A stretch of DNA of 64,000 nucleotides from JAVBKX01 sp031553835 (GCA_031553835.1 JAVBKX010000010.1:62001-126000), one strand, 5' to 3'. Shown: positions 1 to 7,910, numbered from the stretch's first letter. Made by a program: numbers and translations. The notes: generated by a model from the sequence alone, not told the origin.

Positions 1-209
1 GAAAACGCACCTCCGGAAAACATATCCAATAAAGATAATATACCTCCTTGAGTTTGAGAGTGCAGGCCACCTAAAGTAGTCGGGTCAATACCCGGCAAAG
101 TGACATACGATAAAAACCGATACACTACGACAAACAAAAAGGTAGTGAGGATCCGTTTTTTCAGATCCTCTATCTTCCAAATGTTTTTAATTGTTTCAAT
201 TGCTCTCAT
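1..209 (-). CDS. secY: SecY, preprotein translocase channel subunit (N-terminal part only)
   Basis: This is the start of the central channel subunit of the SecYEG translocon in the inner membrane. Reading the minus strand from 209 gives 69 residues, starting MRAIETIKNIWKIEDLKKR. A first hydrophobic segment (TTFLFVVVYRFLSYV) and the LPGIDPTTLGG motif follow, as in Bacteroidota SecY. The gene is cut by the window edge, so most membrane segments are outside. The ATG (207-209) lies six bases after the rplO stop, which fits co-transcription at the end of the spc-type operon. I see no Shine-Dalgarno sequence. Confidence 0.93.
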   Translation of the reverse strand, partial: MRAIETIKNIWKIEDLKKRILTTFLFVVVYRFLSYVTLPGIDPTTLGGLHSQTQGGILSLLDMFSGGAF

Positions 210-215
210 TTCATA

Positions 216-662
216 TTACAATTTAGCAATTGTTCCACCTGCTGCAGTAATTGCGGCTTCAGCTGATTTGGAAAAAGCATGTGCTGTTACATCCAATTTT
301 GCAGTCAGGCTACCATTACCCAATATTTTAACCCGTTGGCTATTAGAAATAAAACCGGCATTGATTAATTCTTCCACACCAATTTTTGTCAATTTCTTAG
401 CTTCAGCTAATTGTTGTAAGGTTTCAACATTAATAGCTTTATATTCTACGCGGTTAATATTTTTGAAACCAAATTTAGGCAAACGACGTTGAATCGGCAT
501 TTGACCACCTTCAAAACCAATTTTCTTAGAATAACCGGATCTTGATTTGGCTCCTTTATGACCTCTTGTGGAAGTACCTCCTAATCCGGAACCGGCGCCA
601 CGGCCAATTCTCTTACGGATTTTGACAGATCCTTCCTCAGGTTTTAAATTTGATAAATTCAT
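216..662 (-). CDS. rplO: 50S ribosomal protein L15
   Basis: L15 binds 23S rRNA and helps late large-subunit assembly. The 148-residue product starts MNLSNLKPEEGSVK and has the Gly/Arg-rich N-terminal tail (KRIGRGAGSGLGGTSTRGHKG) that threads into rRNA, then the FEGGQMPIQRRLPKFGF motif diagnostic of the family. The length is normal (E. coli 144). It sits between rpmD and secY, the usual spc order, and is probably translated from the long ribosomal transcript. Confidence 0.98.
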   Translation of the reverse strand: MNLSNLKPEEGSVKIRKRIGRGAGSGLGGTSTRGHKGAKSRSGYSKKIGFEGGQMPIQRRLPKFGFKNINRVEYKAINVETLQQLAEAKKLTKIGVEELINAGFISNSQRVKILGNGSLTAKLDVTAHAFSKSAEAAITAAGGTIAKL

Positions 663-700
663 ATCTGTATCTTTTTATTTAGCGAAATTAATACCAGTAT

Positions 701-877
701 TTATTTTTCTACGGAAACCAAATGTTTCACTTTTTCCACCATTCCCAAGATCGCCGGATTAGCTTCATGTTCGACCACGCGTCCTAATTTTTTAAGACCC
801 AGGGCATCCAGTGTTCTTTTTTGATCAATAGGGCATTTAATACGGCTCCTTACTTGTTTAATTTTAATTGTTGACAT
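701..877 (-). CDS. rpmD: 50S ribosomal protein L30
   Basis: This short gene (58 residues) lies between rpsE and rplO. Its translation starts MSTIKIKQVRSRIKCPIDQK and continues RTLDALGLKKLGRVVEHE, the typical L30 pattern, ending VSVEK. L30 is a small peripheral protein of the large subunit. The ATG at 875-877 has a strong AGGAGG seven bases upstream, which is unusual for this phylum. The 38-base gap to rplO and 18-base gap to rpsE fit a single operon. Confidence 0.96.
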   Translation of the reverse strand: MSTIKIKQVRSRIKCPIDQKRTLDALGLKKLGRVVEHEANPAILGMVEKVKHLVSVEK

Positions 878-884
878 ATTATTT

Positions 885-890
885 CCTCCT
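885..890 (-). promoter_or_regulatory. Shine-Dalgarno sequence of rpmD
   Basis: CCTCCT on the plus strand reads AGGAGG on the coding strand, seven bases before the rpmD ATG. Most genes in this window have no such motif. It fixes the rpmD start. Confidence 0.75.
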
Positions 891-895
891 CTATT

Positions 896-1411
896 TTATC
901 CTTTAAACACTTTTTCTACAGAAACTCCTCTATTTTGAGCCACCATGGCAGGATCTCTCAATTCGTTTAACGCCGCAATTGTAGCTTTTACAAGATTATG
1001 CGGGTTAGACGAACCTTTGGATTTAGCCAATACGTCGGTAATTCCTACACTTTCCAATACAGCCCGCATAGCGCCACCTGCTTTTACTCCGGTACCATGA
1101 GTAGCCGGTTTCAAAAACACTTCAGCACCACCAAATTTAGCAATTTGTTCATGAGGAATAGTTCCCTTATGTACAGGCACTTTGATCAGATTTTTCTTAG
1201 CAGCTTCCACACCTTTTGCAATTGCAGAGGTAACTTCACCTGCTTTACCAAGTCCCCAGCCAATGATACCATCCTCATTTCCAACCACAACGATGGCAGC
1301 AAAACTGAAGGTACGACCTCCTTTAGTAACTTTAGTTACACGATTGATGGCGACTAACCTATCTTTCAATTCCAAGTCGTTGGTTGACTTTACTTTATTA
1401 TTTATTGCCAT
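896..1411 (-). CDS. rpsE: 30S ribosomal protein S5
   Basis: S5 takes part in decoding accuracy and mRNA entry on the small subunit. The 171-residue product has the double-stranded-RNA-binding S5 N-domain (LKDRLVAINRVTKVTKGGRTFSF) followed by the C-domain motif VFLKPATHGTGVKAGGAMR. The length matches the family (E. coli 167). It lies between rplR and rpmD in the conserved order, six bases from rplR. No resistance-type change could be judged with confidence by eye. Confidence 0.98.
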   Translation of the reverse strand: MAINNKVKSTNDLELKDRLVAINRVTKVTKGGRTFSFAAIVVVGNEDGIIGWGLGKAGEVTSAIAKGVEAAKKNLIKVPVHKGTIPHEQIAKFGGAEVFLKPATHGTGVKAGGAMRAVLESVGITDVLAKSKGSSNPHNLVKATIAALNELRDPAMVAQNRGVSVEKVFKG

Positions 1412-1417
1412 TGTTTC

Positions 1418-1762
1418 TTAAAATTTAAGTCCTCCTTTACGTGCAGCATCTGCTAATTCTCTCACTCGTCCATGATATAAATAACCATTCCGGTCAAACA
1501 CTACAGAGTCTATTCCGGCTTCTTTTGCTTTTTGGGCAATCAGTTCCCCGACTTTAGCCGCTTGTTCTTTCTTCGCAACTTTATCTTTGATGCCCAGAGA
1601 AGAAGCTGACGCCAATGTATTACCGGTCAAGTCATCTACCACTTGAACGTAAATTTGTTTGTTGCTTCTGAATACAGTCAAACGAGGACGTTCGGCTGTA
1701 CCGGCGATATTTTTTCTGACACGCCGTTTTATTTTAATTCTTCTTAATTCCTTTGTTGTCAT
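1418..1762 (-). CDS. rplR: 50S ribosomal protein L18
   Basis: L18 binds 5S rRNA together with L5 and anchors it to the large subunit. The 114-residue product shows the basic N-terminus (MTTKELRRIKIKRRVRKNI), the AERPRLTVFRSNKQIYVQV core and the C-terminal FDRNGYLYHGRVRELADAAR motif. The length is typical (E. coli 117). It is flanked by rplF (22-base gap) and rpsE (6-base gap). A weak CAGGA lies about ten bases before the ATG. Confidence 0.98.
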   Translation of the reverse strand: MTTKELRRIKIKRRVRKNIAGTAERPRLTVFRSNKQIYVQVVDDLTGNTLASASSLGIKDKVAKKEQAAKVGELIAQKAKEAGIDSVVFDRNGYLYHGRVRELADAARKGGLKF

Positions 1763-1784
1763 GATAATTTCCTGTTTTAATCAA

Positions 1785-2336
1785 TTACTTAGATGCCGAC
1801 TTACCGGATTTTCTACGTACCACTTCACCAACAAAACGGATACCTTTTCCTTTGTAAGGTTCAACTTTGCGGAATGAGCGGATTTTAGCACAAATTTGAC
1901 CAATAAGTTGCTTATCAGCTGATTCCAGGATAATTAACGGATTTTTATTCCGCTCACTCTTGGTTTCCAGTTTAATTTCGGGAGGCAACATCATATAAAT
2001 ATTATGTGTATATCCCAAAGCCAGATCCAATAAATTTCCGGTATTAGTTACACGATAACCAACCCCGACTAATTCCAGTTCTTTTTTATATCCTTGAGAT
2101 ACTCCGACTACCATGTTATTTACTAAAGAACGATACAATCCATGCAAAGCACGGTGTTCTTTAGAATCTGAAGGTCTGGACACTTCCAGCACACCATCAT
2201 TCAATGTCAGTTGAATATCAGGATTCACATATTGAGATAATTCTCCTTTCGGACCTTTTACGGTAACTACATTATCCTTTTGGGTAATGGTTACACCACC
2301 GGGTACTTGTATAGGTAATTTTCCAATTCTTGACAT
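1785..2336 (-). CDS. rplF: 50S ribosomal protein L6
   Basis: L6 sits near the factor-binding site of the large subunit. I chose the ATG at 2334-2336, giving 183 residues starting MSRIGKLPIQVPGGVTI, because this is the family N-terminus and an AGGAGG lies seven bases upstream. The frame is open upstream, but an earlier start would add 14 unrelated residues and overlap rpsH. The duplicated alpha/beta L6 domains and the C-terminal EPYKGKGIRFVGEVVRRK signature are present. Confidence 0.98.
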   Translation of the reverse strand: MSRIGKLPIQVPGGVTITQKDNVVTVKGPKGELSQYVNPDIQLTLNDGVLEVSRPSDSKEHRALHGLYRSLVNNMVVGVSQGYKKELELVGVGYRVTNTGNLLDLALGYTHNIYMMLPPEIKLETKSERNKNPLIILESADKQLIGQICAKIRSFRKVEPYKGKGIRFVGEVVRRKSGKSASK

Positions 2337-2343
2337 AGCTTTT

Positions 2344-2349
2344 CCTCCT
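2344..2349 (-). promoter_or_regulatory. Shine-Dalgarno sequence of rplF
   Basis: CCTCCT on the plus strand reads AGGAGG on the coding strand, seven bases before the chosen rplF ATG. It decides between that start and an upstream in-frame one. Confidence 0.75.
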
Positions 2350-2352
2350 AAA

Positions 2353-2748
2353 TTAATAAACGTAACATAATACTTCACCGCCGATCTTCTGATCGCGTGC
2401 TTCCTTGTCGGTCATTATTCCTTTAGAAGTGGAAAGTACCGCTACTCCAAGTCCATTTAATACACGAGGCATATCTTTATAGCCTACATATTTACGCAAC
2501 CCCGGAGTTGAAACCCGTTGAAGGGATTTGATTGCGTTCACTTTATTTACCGGGTCATATTTCAAGGCAATTTTAATGGAGCCTTGAGGACCTTCTTCTA
2601 CAAACTTGTAATTCAAGATGTAGCCTTTGTCAAAAAGGATCTTAGTGATCTCTTTTTTTAAGTTTGAGGCAGGAACTTCCACTACTCTGTGTTTCGCTTT
2701 AATGGCGTTCCTCAATCTCGTCAGATAATCTGCAATAGGATCTGTCAT
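2353..2748 (-). CDS. rpsH: 30S ribosomal protein S8
   Basis: S8 is a primary 16S rRNA binder and, in E. coli, a translational repressor of the spc operon. The 131-residue product starts MTDPIADYLTRLRNAIKA and ends GIMTDKEARDQKIGGEVLCYVY, both diagnostic. The length is normal. It is followed by rplF after 16 bases, but separated from rpsN by 152 bases holding a tandem-word hairpin array (separate entry). Confidence 0.98.
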   Translation of the reverse strand: MTDPIADYLTRLRNAIKAKHRVVEVPASNLKKEITKILFDKGYILNYKFVEEGPQGSIKIALKYDPVNKVNAIKSLQRVSTPGLRKYVGYKDMPRVLNGLGVAVLSTSKGIMTDKEARDQKIGGEVLCYVY

Positions 2749-2807
2749 GATTAATAAAAATTAAATTGATCCGGCCTGTCCGGACAATATTTAACACTCT
2801 ATAATTT

Positions 2808-2897
2808 AAATGAAATGAATGAAGATAATGAAAATAATGAATTGAGTCCGTTGATCCTATTCATTCCTTTCATTCTATTCATTTCTTTCATTTTTCT
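2808..2897 (-). repeat. Tandem-word hairpin array A (rpsN-rpsH gap)
   Basis: The left arm (2808-2842) repeats words of the form ATGAA/ATGAAA. The right arm (2859-2895) is made of the complementary TTCAT words. The innermost stem is a perfect AATGAAT (2836-2842) against ATTCATT (2859-2865). The whole would fold into a long imperfect hairpin in the transcript between two ribosomal genes. I do not recognise a named repeat family. Confidence 0.7.
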
Positions 2898-2900
2898 TTT

Positions 2901-3170
2901 TTACCAACTTGCTTTTTTCAGCCCTGGGATTAATCCGGCAGAAGCCATTTCGCGCAATTGAATACGGGAAATACCAAACTGACGCACATAACCTTTTGGC
3001 CGACCGGTAAGTTTGCAACGGTTATGTAAACGTACCGGAGACGCGTTTTTAGGCAATGCCTGTAAGCCCTCGTAATCACCGGCAGCTTTTAATTGAGCTC
3101 TTTTTTCTGCATATTTGGCAACTAACTTAGCACGCTTTACCTCACGGGCTTTCATTGATTCTTTAGCCAT
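2901..3170 (-). CDS. rpsN: 30S ribosomal protein S14 (zinc-independent form)
   Basis: S14 is a late-assembling protein of the 30S head. The 89-residue product starts MAKESMKAREVKRAKL and carries the RLHNRCKLTGRPKGYVRQFG core and the terminal GLIPGLKKASW. Only one cysteine is present, so this is the C-minus form without a zinc ribbon. It lies three bases after rplE, then a 152-base gap with hairpin array A precedes rpsH. Confidence 0.97.
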   Translation of the reverse strand: MAKESMKAREVKRAKLVAKYAEKRAQLKAAGDYEGLQALPKNASPVRLHNRCKLTGRPKGYVRQFGISRIQLREMASAGLIPGLKKASW

Positions 3171-3173
3171 ATC

Positions 3174-3731
3174 TTAGTCTTTTTTGATATTTTTAAAAGG
3201 TAAACCGAATTCTCTCAAAAGAGCATACCCTTCCTCATCTGTTTTCGCAGAGGTCACAAAGGTAATATTCATTCCTAATATTTTAGTAATATTATCAATA
3301 TTAATTTCAGGAAAAATGATTTGCTCTTCAATTCCCAAGGTATAATTACCTCTTCCGTCTAACTTACTTTCGATTCCTTTAAAGTCGCGTATCCGGGGTA
3401 AAGCTACCCTTACCAACCTTTCCAGAAACTCATACATCCGTTCGCTACGCAATGTAACCATAGCTCCGATCGGCATTTTTTTCCGCAATTTGAAATTGGA
3501 AATATCTTTACGAGACATGGTTGCTACAGCTTTTTGCCCGGTAATTGTTGTCAACTCGGCGATAGCCACATCAATCAGTTTTTTGTCGGCCACAGCGACA
3601 CCCAGTCCCTGATTGATCACAATTTTTTTAAGCACCGGAACCTGCATTACGGTTGAGTAAGAAAACTCTTTCATCAAAGCAGGAACGATTTTTTCCTGAT
3701 AATCTTTTTTTAGATTAGCTATATTACTCAT
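3174..3731 (-). CDS. rplE: 50S ribosomal protein L5
   Basis: L5 binds 5S rRNA and forms a bridge to the 30S head. The 185-residue product has the family core VLKKIVINQGLGVAVADKK, the FKLRKKMPIGAMVTLR segment and the C-terminal FVTSAKTDEEGYALLREFGLPF. The length is normal (E. coli 179). The ATG shares one base with the rplX stop, which suggests translational coupling. AAGGAGA precedes the ATG by seven bases. Confidence 0.98.
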   Translation of the reverse strand: MSNIANLKKDYQEKIVPALMKEFSYSTVMQVPVLKKIVINQGLGVAVADKKLIDVAIAELTTITGQKAVATMSRKDISNFKLRKKMPIGAMVTLRSERMYEFLERLVRVALPRIRDFKGIESKLDGRGNYTLGIEEQIIFPEINIDNITKILGMNITFVTSAKTDEEGYALLREFGLPFKNIKKD

Positions 3732-4051
3732 TACTTAATCTCCTTTCCTGATTTTTTAGAAATCCGTACCAATACTCCTTTTTCATTCAATTTACGTCCA
3801 ATCCGGGTTGGTTTTCCGCTATCCGGATCCAATACATTCAGATTAGAAATATGCACAGGAGCTTCTTTCTTTTCAATTCCTCCCTGAGGATGTTTGGCAT
3901 TTGGTTTCATGTGTTTCGAAACCATATTCACGCCTTCCACCAAAGCCCGGTTTTTGCTGATCAATACTTTCAGCACCCGGCCGGTTTTGCCTTTGTCTTC
4001 TCCGGTATTAACGAAAACGACATCACCTTTTTTTATGTGTAATTTGCTCAT
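3731..4051 (-). CDS. rplX: 50S ribosomal protein L24
   Basis: L24 is an assembly initiator that binds 23S rRNA and later lines the exit tunnel. The 106-residue product starts MSKLHIKKGDVVFVNTGEDKGKTG, a KOW motif, and continues VLVEGVNMV-like and PVHISNLNVLDP segments. The length is normal. It overlaps rplE by one base, and a 157-base gap with hairpin array B separates it from rplN. Confidence 0.98.
   Translation of the reverse strand: MSKLHIKKGDVVFVNTGEDKGKTGRVLKVLISKNRALVEGVNMVSKHMKPNAKHPQGGIEKKEAPVHISNLNVLDPDSGKPTRIGRKLNEKGVLVRISKKSGKEIK
3739..3745 (-). promoter_or_regulatory. Shine-Dalgarno-like sequence of rplE
   Basis: TCTCCTT on the plus strand reads AAGGAGA on the coding strand, seven bases before the rplE ATG. 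It lies inside the last codons of rplX, so coding constraint could also explain it. Confidence 0.5.
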
Positions 4052-4060
4052 TTCTTTGTA

Positions 4061-4205
4061 AATTAAGAATTAAGAATTAAGAATTAAGACGTTGGAAGTT
4101 AGAGGAAGTTAAAGAAAGTTATAAGCATATTTAAGAAATGGCTTATAATCCGTAACTCGTAACTCGTAACTATTAATTTTTAATTTTTAATTTTTCATTT
4201 TTAAT
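4061..4205 (-). repeat. Tandem-word hairpin array B (rplN-rplX gap)
   Basis: Four direct copies of AATTAAG (4061-4088) are followed by AGTTA-type words. The centre is a perfect 8-bp stem, TTATAAGC (4118-4125) against GCTTATAA (4141-4148). The right side has three copies of GTAACTC-like words and then TTAATTTT words ending near 4205. The outer arms are roughly complementary to each other, giving a nested hairpin inside the ribosomal transcript. Confidence 0.7.
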
Positions 4206-4208
4206 TTA

Positions 4209-4574
4209 TTACAGTACTTCAGGTGCCAATGAAACAATCTTCATATTAGTCGTACGCAATTCCCGTGCTACAGGACCAAAGATACGGCTTCCTCTGATTT
4301 CTCCGGCATTATTCAACAATACGCAAGCATTGTCGTCAAAGCGGATATAAGAACCATCAGCGCGACGAATTTCTTTTTTAGTACGTACAATTATAGCTTT
4401 CGACACTGCACCTTTTTTTACATCACTGGAAGGGATTACACTCTTGACGGAAACTACAATAACGTCTCCCACAGAAGCATAACGCCTTTTTGTACCACCT
4501 AACACGCGGATACAAAGAACTTCTTTTGCACCGCTATTATCAGCTACGGTAAGTCTTGATTCTTGTTGTATCAT
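4209..4574 (-). CDS. rplN: 50S ribosomal protein L14
   Basis: L14 lies at the subunit interface and contacts 16S rRNA helix 14. The 121-residue product starts MIQQESRLTVADNSGAKEV and contains the family motif GSYIRFDDNACVLLNN and RIFGPVARELR. The length is typical for Bacteroidota. It is two bases from rpsQ upstream. The long gap after it holds hairpin array B. Confidence 0.98.
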   Translation of the reverse strand: MIQQESRLTVADNSGAKEVLCIRVLGGTKRRYASVGDVIVVSVKSVIPSSDVKKGAVSKAIIVRTKKEIRRADGSYIRFDDNACVLLNNAGEIRGSRIFGPVARELRTTNMKIVSLAPEVL

Positions 4575-4576
4575 AA

Positions 4577-4843
4577 TTACTTCGCTTTTTCAATGATTTC
4601 CACTAATCTCCATCTCTTGGTTTTACTCAAAGGACGGGTTTCCATAATGCGCACGGTATCACCGATATTGCATTCGTTCTTTTCGTCATGAGCATGGAAT
4701 TTCTTCGTTTTATTCACGAATTTTCCATATATCGGGTGTTTTTCTTTCCATTTTACGGCAACAGTAATGGATTTTTCCATTTTATTGCTGGAAACAACAC
4801 CAATTCTTTCTTTTCTTAAATTTCTGGCTTCCATTGTACTCAT
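4577..4843 (-). CDS. rpsQ: 30S ribosomal protein S17
   Basis: S17 is a primary binder of the 16S 5' domain. The 88-residue product carries the OB-fold core RIGVVSSNKMEKSITVAVKW and the GDTVRIMETRPLSKTKRWR signature. The ATG at 4841-4843 overlaps the rpmC stop as ATGA, which supports this start and coupled translation. A second in-frame ATG three codons on (MEARNLRK) matches the usual N-terminus and is a possible alternative. Confidence 0.97.
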   Translation of the reverse strand: MSTMEARNLRKERIGVVSSNKMEKSITVAVKWKEKHPIYGKFVNKTKKFHAHDEKNECNIGDTVRIMETRPLSKTKRWRLVEIIEKAK

Positions 4844-5040
4844 TTTTGATTGTTAAGCTCTCTCTGACGTAATTCCGTTTTCATACGGGCAATTTCCTTG
4901 CGTGCATGTGTAATCACGGCAGGACTGTCTAACGGTGAAATACTATGATTGATCTTTTTTTGGTTGTAAGCAACCACTTCAGCATCAATCCGTTCTTTCA
5001 ACTCAGCGGTAGTTAGTTCTCTTATTTCTGCTATCTTCAT
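4840..5040 (-). CDS. rpmC: 50S ribosomal protein L29
   Basis: L29 sits by the polypeptide exit and helps recruit trigger factor and SRP. The 66-residue product starts MKIAEIRELTTAELKERI, the characteristic two-helix protein, and ends ELRQRELNNQK. The length is normal (E. coli 63). It is five bases from rplP and overlaps rpsQ by an ATGA junction. Confidence 0.97.
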   Translation of the reverse strand: MKIAEIRELTTAELKERIDAEVVAYNQKKINHSISPLDSPAVITHARKEIARMKTELRQRELNNQK

Positions 5041-5045
5041 AACGA

Positions 5046-5480
5046 TTACAATGTTTGATTTTCATAATCATAATCACGTCTTACGACAAACTTCGTAGTC
5101 ACCGGAAGCTTTTGAGCTGCAAGTCTCAATGCTTCTTTAGCCACATCAAACGAAACTCCTTCGATTTCAAAAATGATTCTGCCTGGAGTAACGGGAGCCA
5201 CAAAACCTTCCGGCGATCCTTTACCCTTACCCATACGTACTTCAGCTGGTTTTTTGGTAATTGGTTTATCAGGGAAAATACGCACCCAAACCTGTCCCTG
5301 ACGTTGCATATACCGAGTCACGGCAATACGGGCAGCTTCAATTTGCCGACCGGTAATCCATTTTGATTGCAACGATTTTATACCAAAAGAACCGAATGAC
5401 AACTCATTGCCTCTTCCTGCATTGCCTTTCATCCGGCCTTTTTGCGACCTTCTGAATTTTGTTTTTTTCGGTTGTAACAT
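5046..5480 (-). CDS. rplP: 50S ribosomal protein L16
   Basis: L16 contacts the A- and P-site tRNAs and is needed for peptidyl transfer. The 144-residue product starts MLQPKKTKFRRSQKGRMKG and contains ITRQIEAARIAVTRYMQR-like and PVTPGRIIFEIEGV segments typical of the family. The C-terminus is a few residues longer than the E. coli protein (136). An 84-base gap with hairpin array C separates it from rpsC. Confidence 0.98.
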   Translation of the reverse strand: MLQPKKTKFRRSQKGRMKGNAGRGNELSFGSFGIKSLQSKWITGRQIEAARIAVTRYMQRQGQVWVRIFPDKPITKKPAEVRMGKGKGSPEGFVAPVTPGRIIFEIEGVSFDVAKEALRLAAQKLPVTTKFVVRRDYDYENQTL

Positions 5481-5496
5481 TTCTTTCTCAATTAAT

Positions 5497-5560
5497 AAAT
5501 GAAGAAATGAAAGGAATGAAAACAGTATTTATTCATTTTTTCATTTCACATTTTTTCATT
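5497..5560 (-). repeat. Tandem-word hairpin array C (rpsC-rplP gap)
   Basis: The left arm 5497-5523 is built of ATGAA/ATGAAA words. The right arm 5528-5560 is built of TTCATTT words. The inner AATGAA/TTCATT stem is perfect, with a loop of about eleven bases. The words are the same as in arrays A, G and H. Confidence 0.65.
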
Positions 5561-5564
5561 AAAC

Positions 5565-6332
5565 TTACTTCTTCTCTCCTTTTGGAGCTCTCTTTTTGAA
5601 TGGACGATCACCTCTGTCTCTCCGATCTCCACCACCGGCATTTTCATGGCCACGGTTACCGCGACCTGAATCTTTAGAGCCAGTAAATGAAGGAGCTAAA
5701 TCTTTTTTGCCATATATTTCACCACGGCAAATCCATACTTTTACTCCCAACAGACCAACTTTAGTCAACGCTTCTGCCAAGGCGTAATCAATATCTGCCC
5801 TCAAAGTGTGTAACGGAGTTCTTCCCTCTTTATACATTTCAGAACGAGCCATTTCAGCGCCGTTCAGACGTCCGGAGATTTGCACCTTAATTCCTTCCGC
5901 CCCCATTCTCATGGTGGAAGCGATGGCCATTTTAATGGCGCGACGGTAAGCCACTTTGCCTTCGAGCTGGCGAGCAATGTTGTTGGCAACAATAATGGCA
6001 TCCAATTCCGGTCGTTTCACTTCGAAGATATTGATTTGAACCTCTTTATCTGTGATCTTCTTCAATTCTTCTTTCAACTTATCTACTTCCTGACCACCTT
6101 TACCGATGATGATACCCGGACGAGCCGTGCAAACGGTAATGGTCACTAATTTCAACGTACGCTCAATAACAATGCGAGATACACTTGCTTTAGCGAGACG
6201 GGCATTCAGGTATTTACGGATTTTGCTGTCTTCTAACAAAGTATCGCCATAATTATTGCCTCCGTACCAATTTGAATCCCATCCACGGATGATTCCCAAA
6301 CGATTACTTATCGGATTAGTTTTTTGTCCCAT
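5565..6332 (-). CDS. rpsC: 30S ribosomal protein S3
   Basis: S3 forms part of the mRNA entry channel. The 255-residue product starts MGQKTNPISNRLGIIRGW and has the KH domain motif RPGIIIGKGGQEVDKLKEEL and the C-terminal domain with VKVWICRGEIYG. After about residue 220 it continues with a low-complexity tail rich in Gly, Arg, Asp and Lys (GRGNRGHENAGGGDRRDRG), longer than the E. coli protein (233). Such charged tails occur in Bacteroidota S3. It is seven bases after rplV. Confidence 0.98.
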   Translation of the reverse strand: MGQKTNPISNRLGIIRGWDSNWYGGNNYGDTLLEDSKIRKYLNARLAKASVSRIVIERTLKLVTITVCTARPGIIIGKGGQEVDKLKEELKKITDKEVQINIFEVKRPELDAIIVANNIARQLEGKVAYRRAIKMAIASTMRMGAEGIKVQISGRLNGAEMARSEMYKEGRTPLHTLRADIDYALAEALTKVGLLGVKVWICRGEIYGKKDLAPSFTGSKDSGRGNRGHENAGGGDRRDRGDRPFKKRAPKGEKK

Positions 6333-6339
6333 TTAGCAA

Positions 6340-6744
6340 TTAATTTTGATTATCATTTTTTGTATCTACAATCACTGTTACGTGGTTGGAACGTTTTCTA
6401 ACGCGATATCCTCTTCCTTGAGGAGCAGGACGCATCCGTTTCAATGTAGTTGCACCATCCACACAGATTGATGTTACATATAATTCACCACTATCTGCTT
6501 TGCGCTCGTTTTTCTGTTCCCAGTTGGAAATAGCAGAGCGAAGCAGTTTTTCAATTCTCGCAGCAGCCTCTTTGTTAGAATATTTCAATACGCCAAGTGC
6601 TCTGAATGCTTCCATTCCACGGATCATGTCGGCCACCAGGCGCATTTTCCGGGGAGAAGTCGGCACATTCCGCAATTTGGCGAAGCTTACGCTTTTATTG
6701 GCTTCTTTTCGTTGTTCGGCTGATATTCTTTTTCTAGCACCCAT
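6340..6744 (-). CDS. rplV: 50S ribosomal protein L22
   Basis: L22 lines the exit tunnel with its long beta-hairpin. The 134-residue product has the N-terminal SFAKLRNVPTSPRKMRLVAD motif and the hairpin segment ATTLKRMRPAPQGRGYRVRK. It is longer than the E. coli protein (110) because of a basic N-terminal extension, MGARKRISAEQRKEANK. It lies between rpsS and rpsC in the standard order. Confidence 0.98.
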   Translation of the reverse strand: MGARKRISAEQRKEANKSVSFAKLRNVPTSPRKMRLVADMIRGMEAFRALGVLKYSNKEAAARIEKLLRSAISNWEQKNERKADSGELYVTSICVDGATTLKRMRPAPQGRGYRVRKRSNHVTVIVDTKNDNQN

Positions 6745-6780
6745 TTTTCTTATTGTTTATTTCAGTTGCTGAATATCCTG

Positions 6781-7050
6781 TTATTTTTTCTTGTTACCGG
6801 CATGGCCACGGAAGATACGAGTGGGAGAAAATTCGCCCAACTTATGACCTACCATGTTTTCTGTAACATAAACAGGAATAAATTTATTACCATTGTGAAC
6901 TGCAACGGTGTGCCCTACAAAATCAGGGGATATCATTGAAGCTCTTGCCCAGGTTTTAACGACTGTTTTCTTTCCTGACTCATTCATAGTCAAGATTTTC
7001 TTTTCCAGTTTAACGTTAATATAAGGACCTTTTTTTAATGAACGACTCAT
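6781..7050 (-). CDS. rpsS: 30S ribosomal protein S19
   Basis: S19 is in the 30S head near the A site and bridges to the 50S subunit. The 89-residue product starts MSRSLKKGPYINVKLEKK and contains ISPDFVGHTVAVHNGNKFIP and HKLGEFSPTRIFRGH, both diagnostic. The length is normal (E. coli 92). It is 23 bases after rplB and 36 before rplV. Confidence 0.98.
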   Translation of the reverse strand: MSRSLKKGPYINVKLEKKILTMNESGKKTVVKTWARASMISPDFVGHTVAVHNGNKFIPVYVTENMVGHKLGEFSPTRIFRGHAGNKKK

Positions 7051-7073
7051 AATTTTCGCTTAATTAAATCAGA

Positions 7074-7898
7074 TTACTTTTTCCTTCTCTCAATGATGTA
7101 CTTAGAAGAATGCTTTTTAGGAGCTCTTGTCTTCAAGCCCTTAGCATACAATCCCTTACGAGACCTCGGATGACCTCCGGAAGCACGACCTTCCCCACCA
7201 CCCATTGGGTGATCTACAGGGTTCATTACTACCCCACGTACACGAGGACGACGTCCTAACAACCGAGTTCTACCCGCTTTACCTGATCTTTCCAAAGCAT
7301 GATCTGAGTTGCCCACACTACCAATGGTAGCTTTACAAGCTGAAAGAATCTTTCTGGTTTCTCCGGAAGGCATTTTGATGATTGCATAATCCCCTTCGCG
7401 TGAAACGACTTGCGCAAACGTTCCTGCTGAACGAACCATTTTAGCTCCCTGTCCGGGACGCAATTCAATATTATGAATCACAGTTCCCAAAGGAATGTTT
7501 GACAACGGTAATGCATTACCAATCTCTGGCGCTGCTTCTTTACCGGACATCACTGTTTGGCCTACTTCCAACCCGTTAGGAGCAACGATGTATGTTTTTT
7601 CTCCATCGGCGTAAAACAACAGAGCGATACGAGCAGAACGATTGGGATCGTATTCAATCGTTTTCACTGTTGCAGGAATGCCATCTTTTCTTCTCTTGAA
7701 GTCGATCAATCTGTATTTTTGTCTGTGACCGCCACCAATATAACGCATGGTCATTTTACCTTCGTTATTACGTCCGCCAGACTTTCTTCTGCCAACTACA
7801 AGCGATTTTTCTGGTACAGAAGCAGTGATTTCACTATATGTACCAATAATCTTGTGTCTTTGCCCCGGTGATGTGGGCTTTAATTTTCGAATTCCCAT
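7074..7898 (-). CDS. rplB: 50S ribosomal protein L2
   Basis: L2 is a primary 23S rRNA binder required for subunit association and peptidyl transfer. The 274-residue product starts MGIRKLKPTSPGQRHKI and carries GGGHRQKYRLIDFKRRKDG and the conserved VMNPVDHPMGGGEGRASGG loop that approaches the catalytic centre. The length equals the family norm (273). An 81-base gap with hairpin array D precedes it, after rplW. Confidence 0.98.
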   Translation of the reverse strand: MGIRKLKPTSPGQRHKIIGTYSEITASVPEKSLVVGRRKSGGRNNEGKMTMRYIGGGHRQKYRLIDFKRRKDGIPATVKTIEYDPNRSARIALLFYADGEKTYIVAPNGLEVGQTVMSGKEAAPEIGNALPLSNIPLGTVIHNIELRPGQGAKMVRSAGTFAQVVSREGDYAIIKMPSGETRKILSACKATIGSVGNSDHALERSGKAGRTRLLGRRPRVRGVVMNPVDHPMGGGEGRASGGHPRSRKGLYAKGLKTRAPKKHSSKYIIERRKK

Positions 7899-7910
7899 TG
7901 TTTATTTTTA

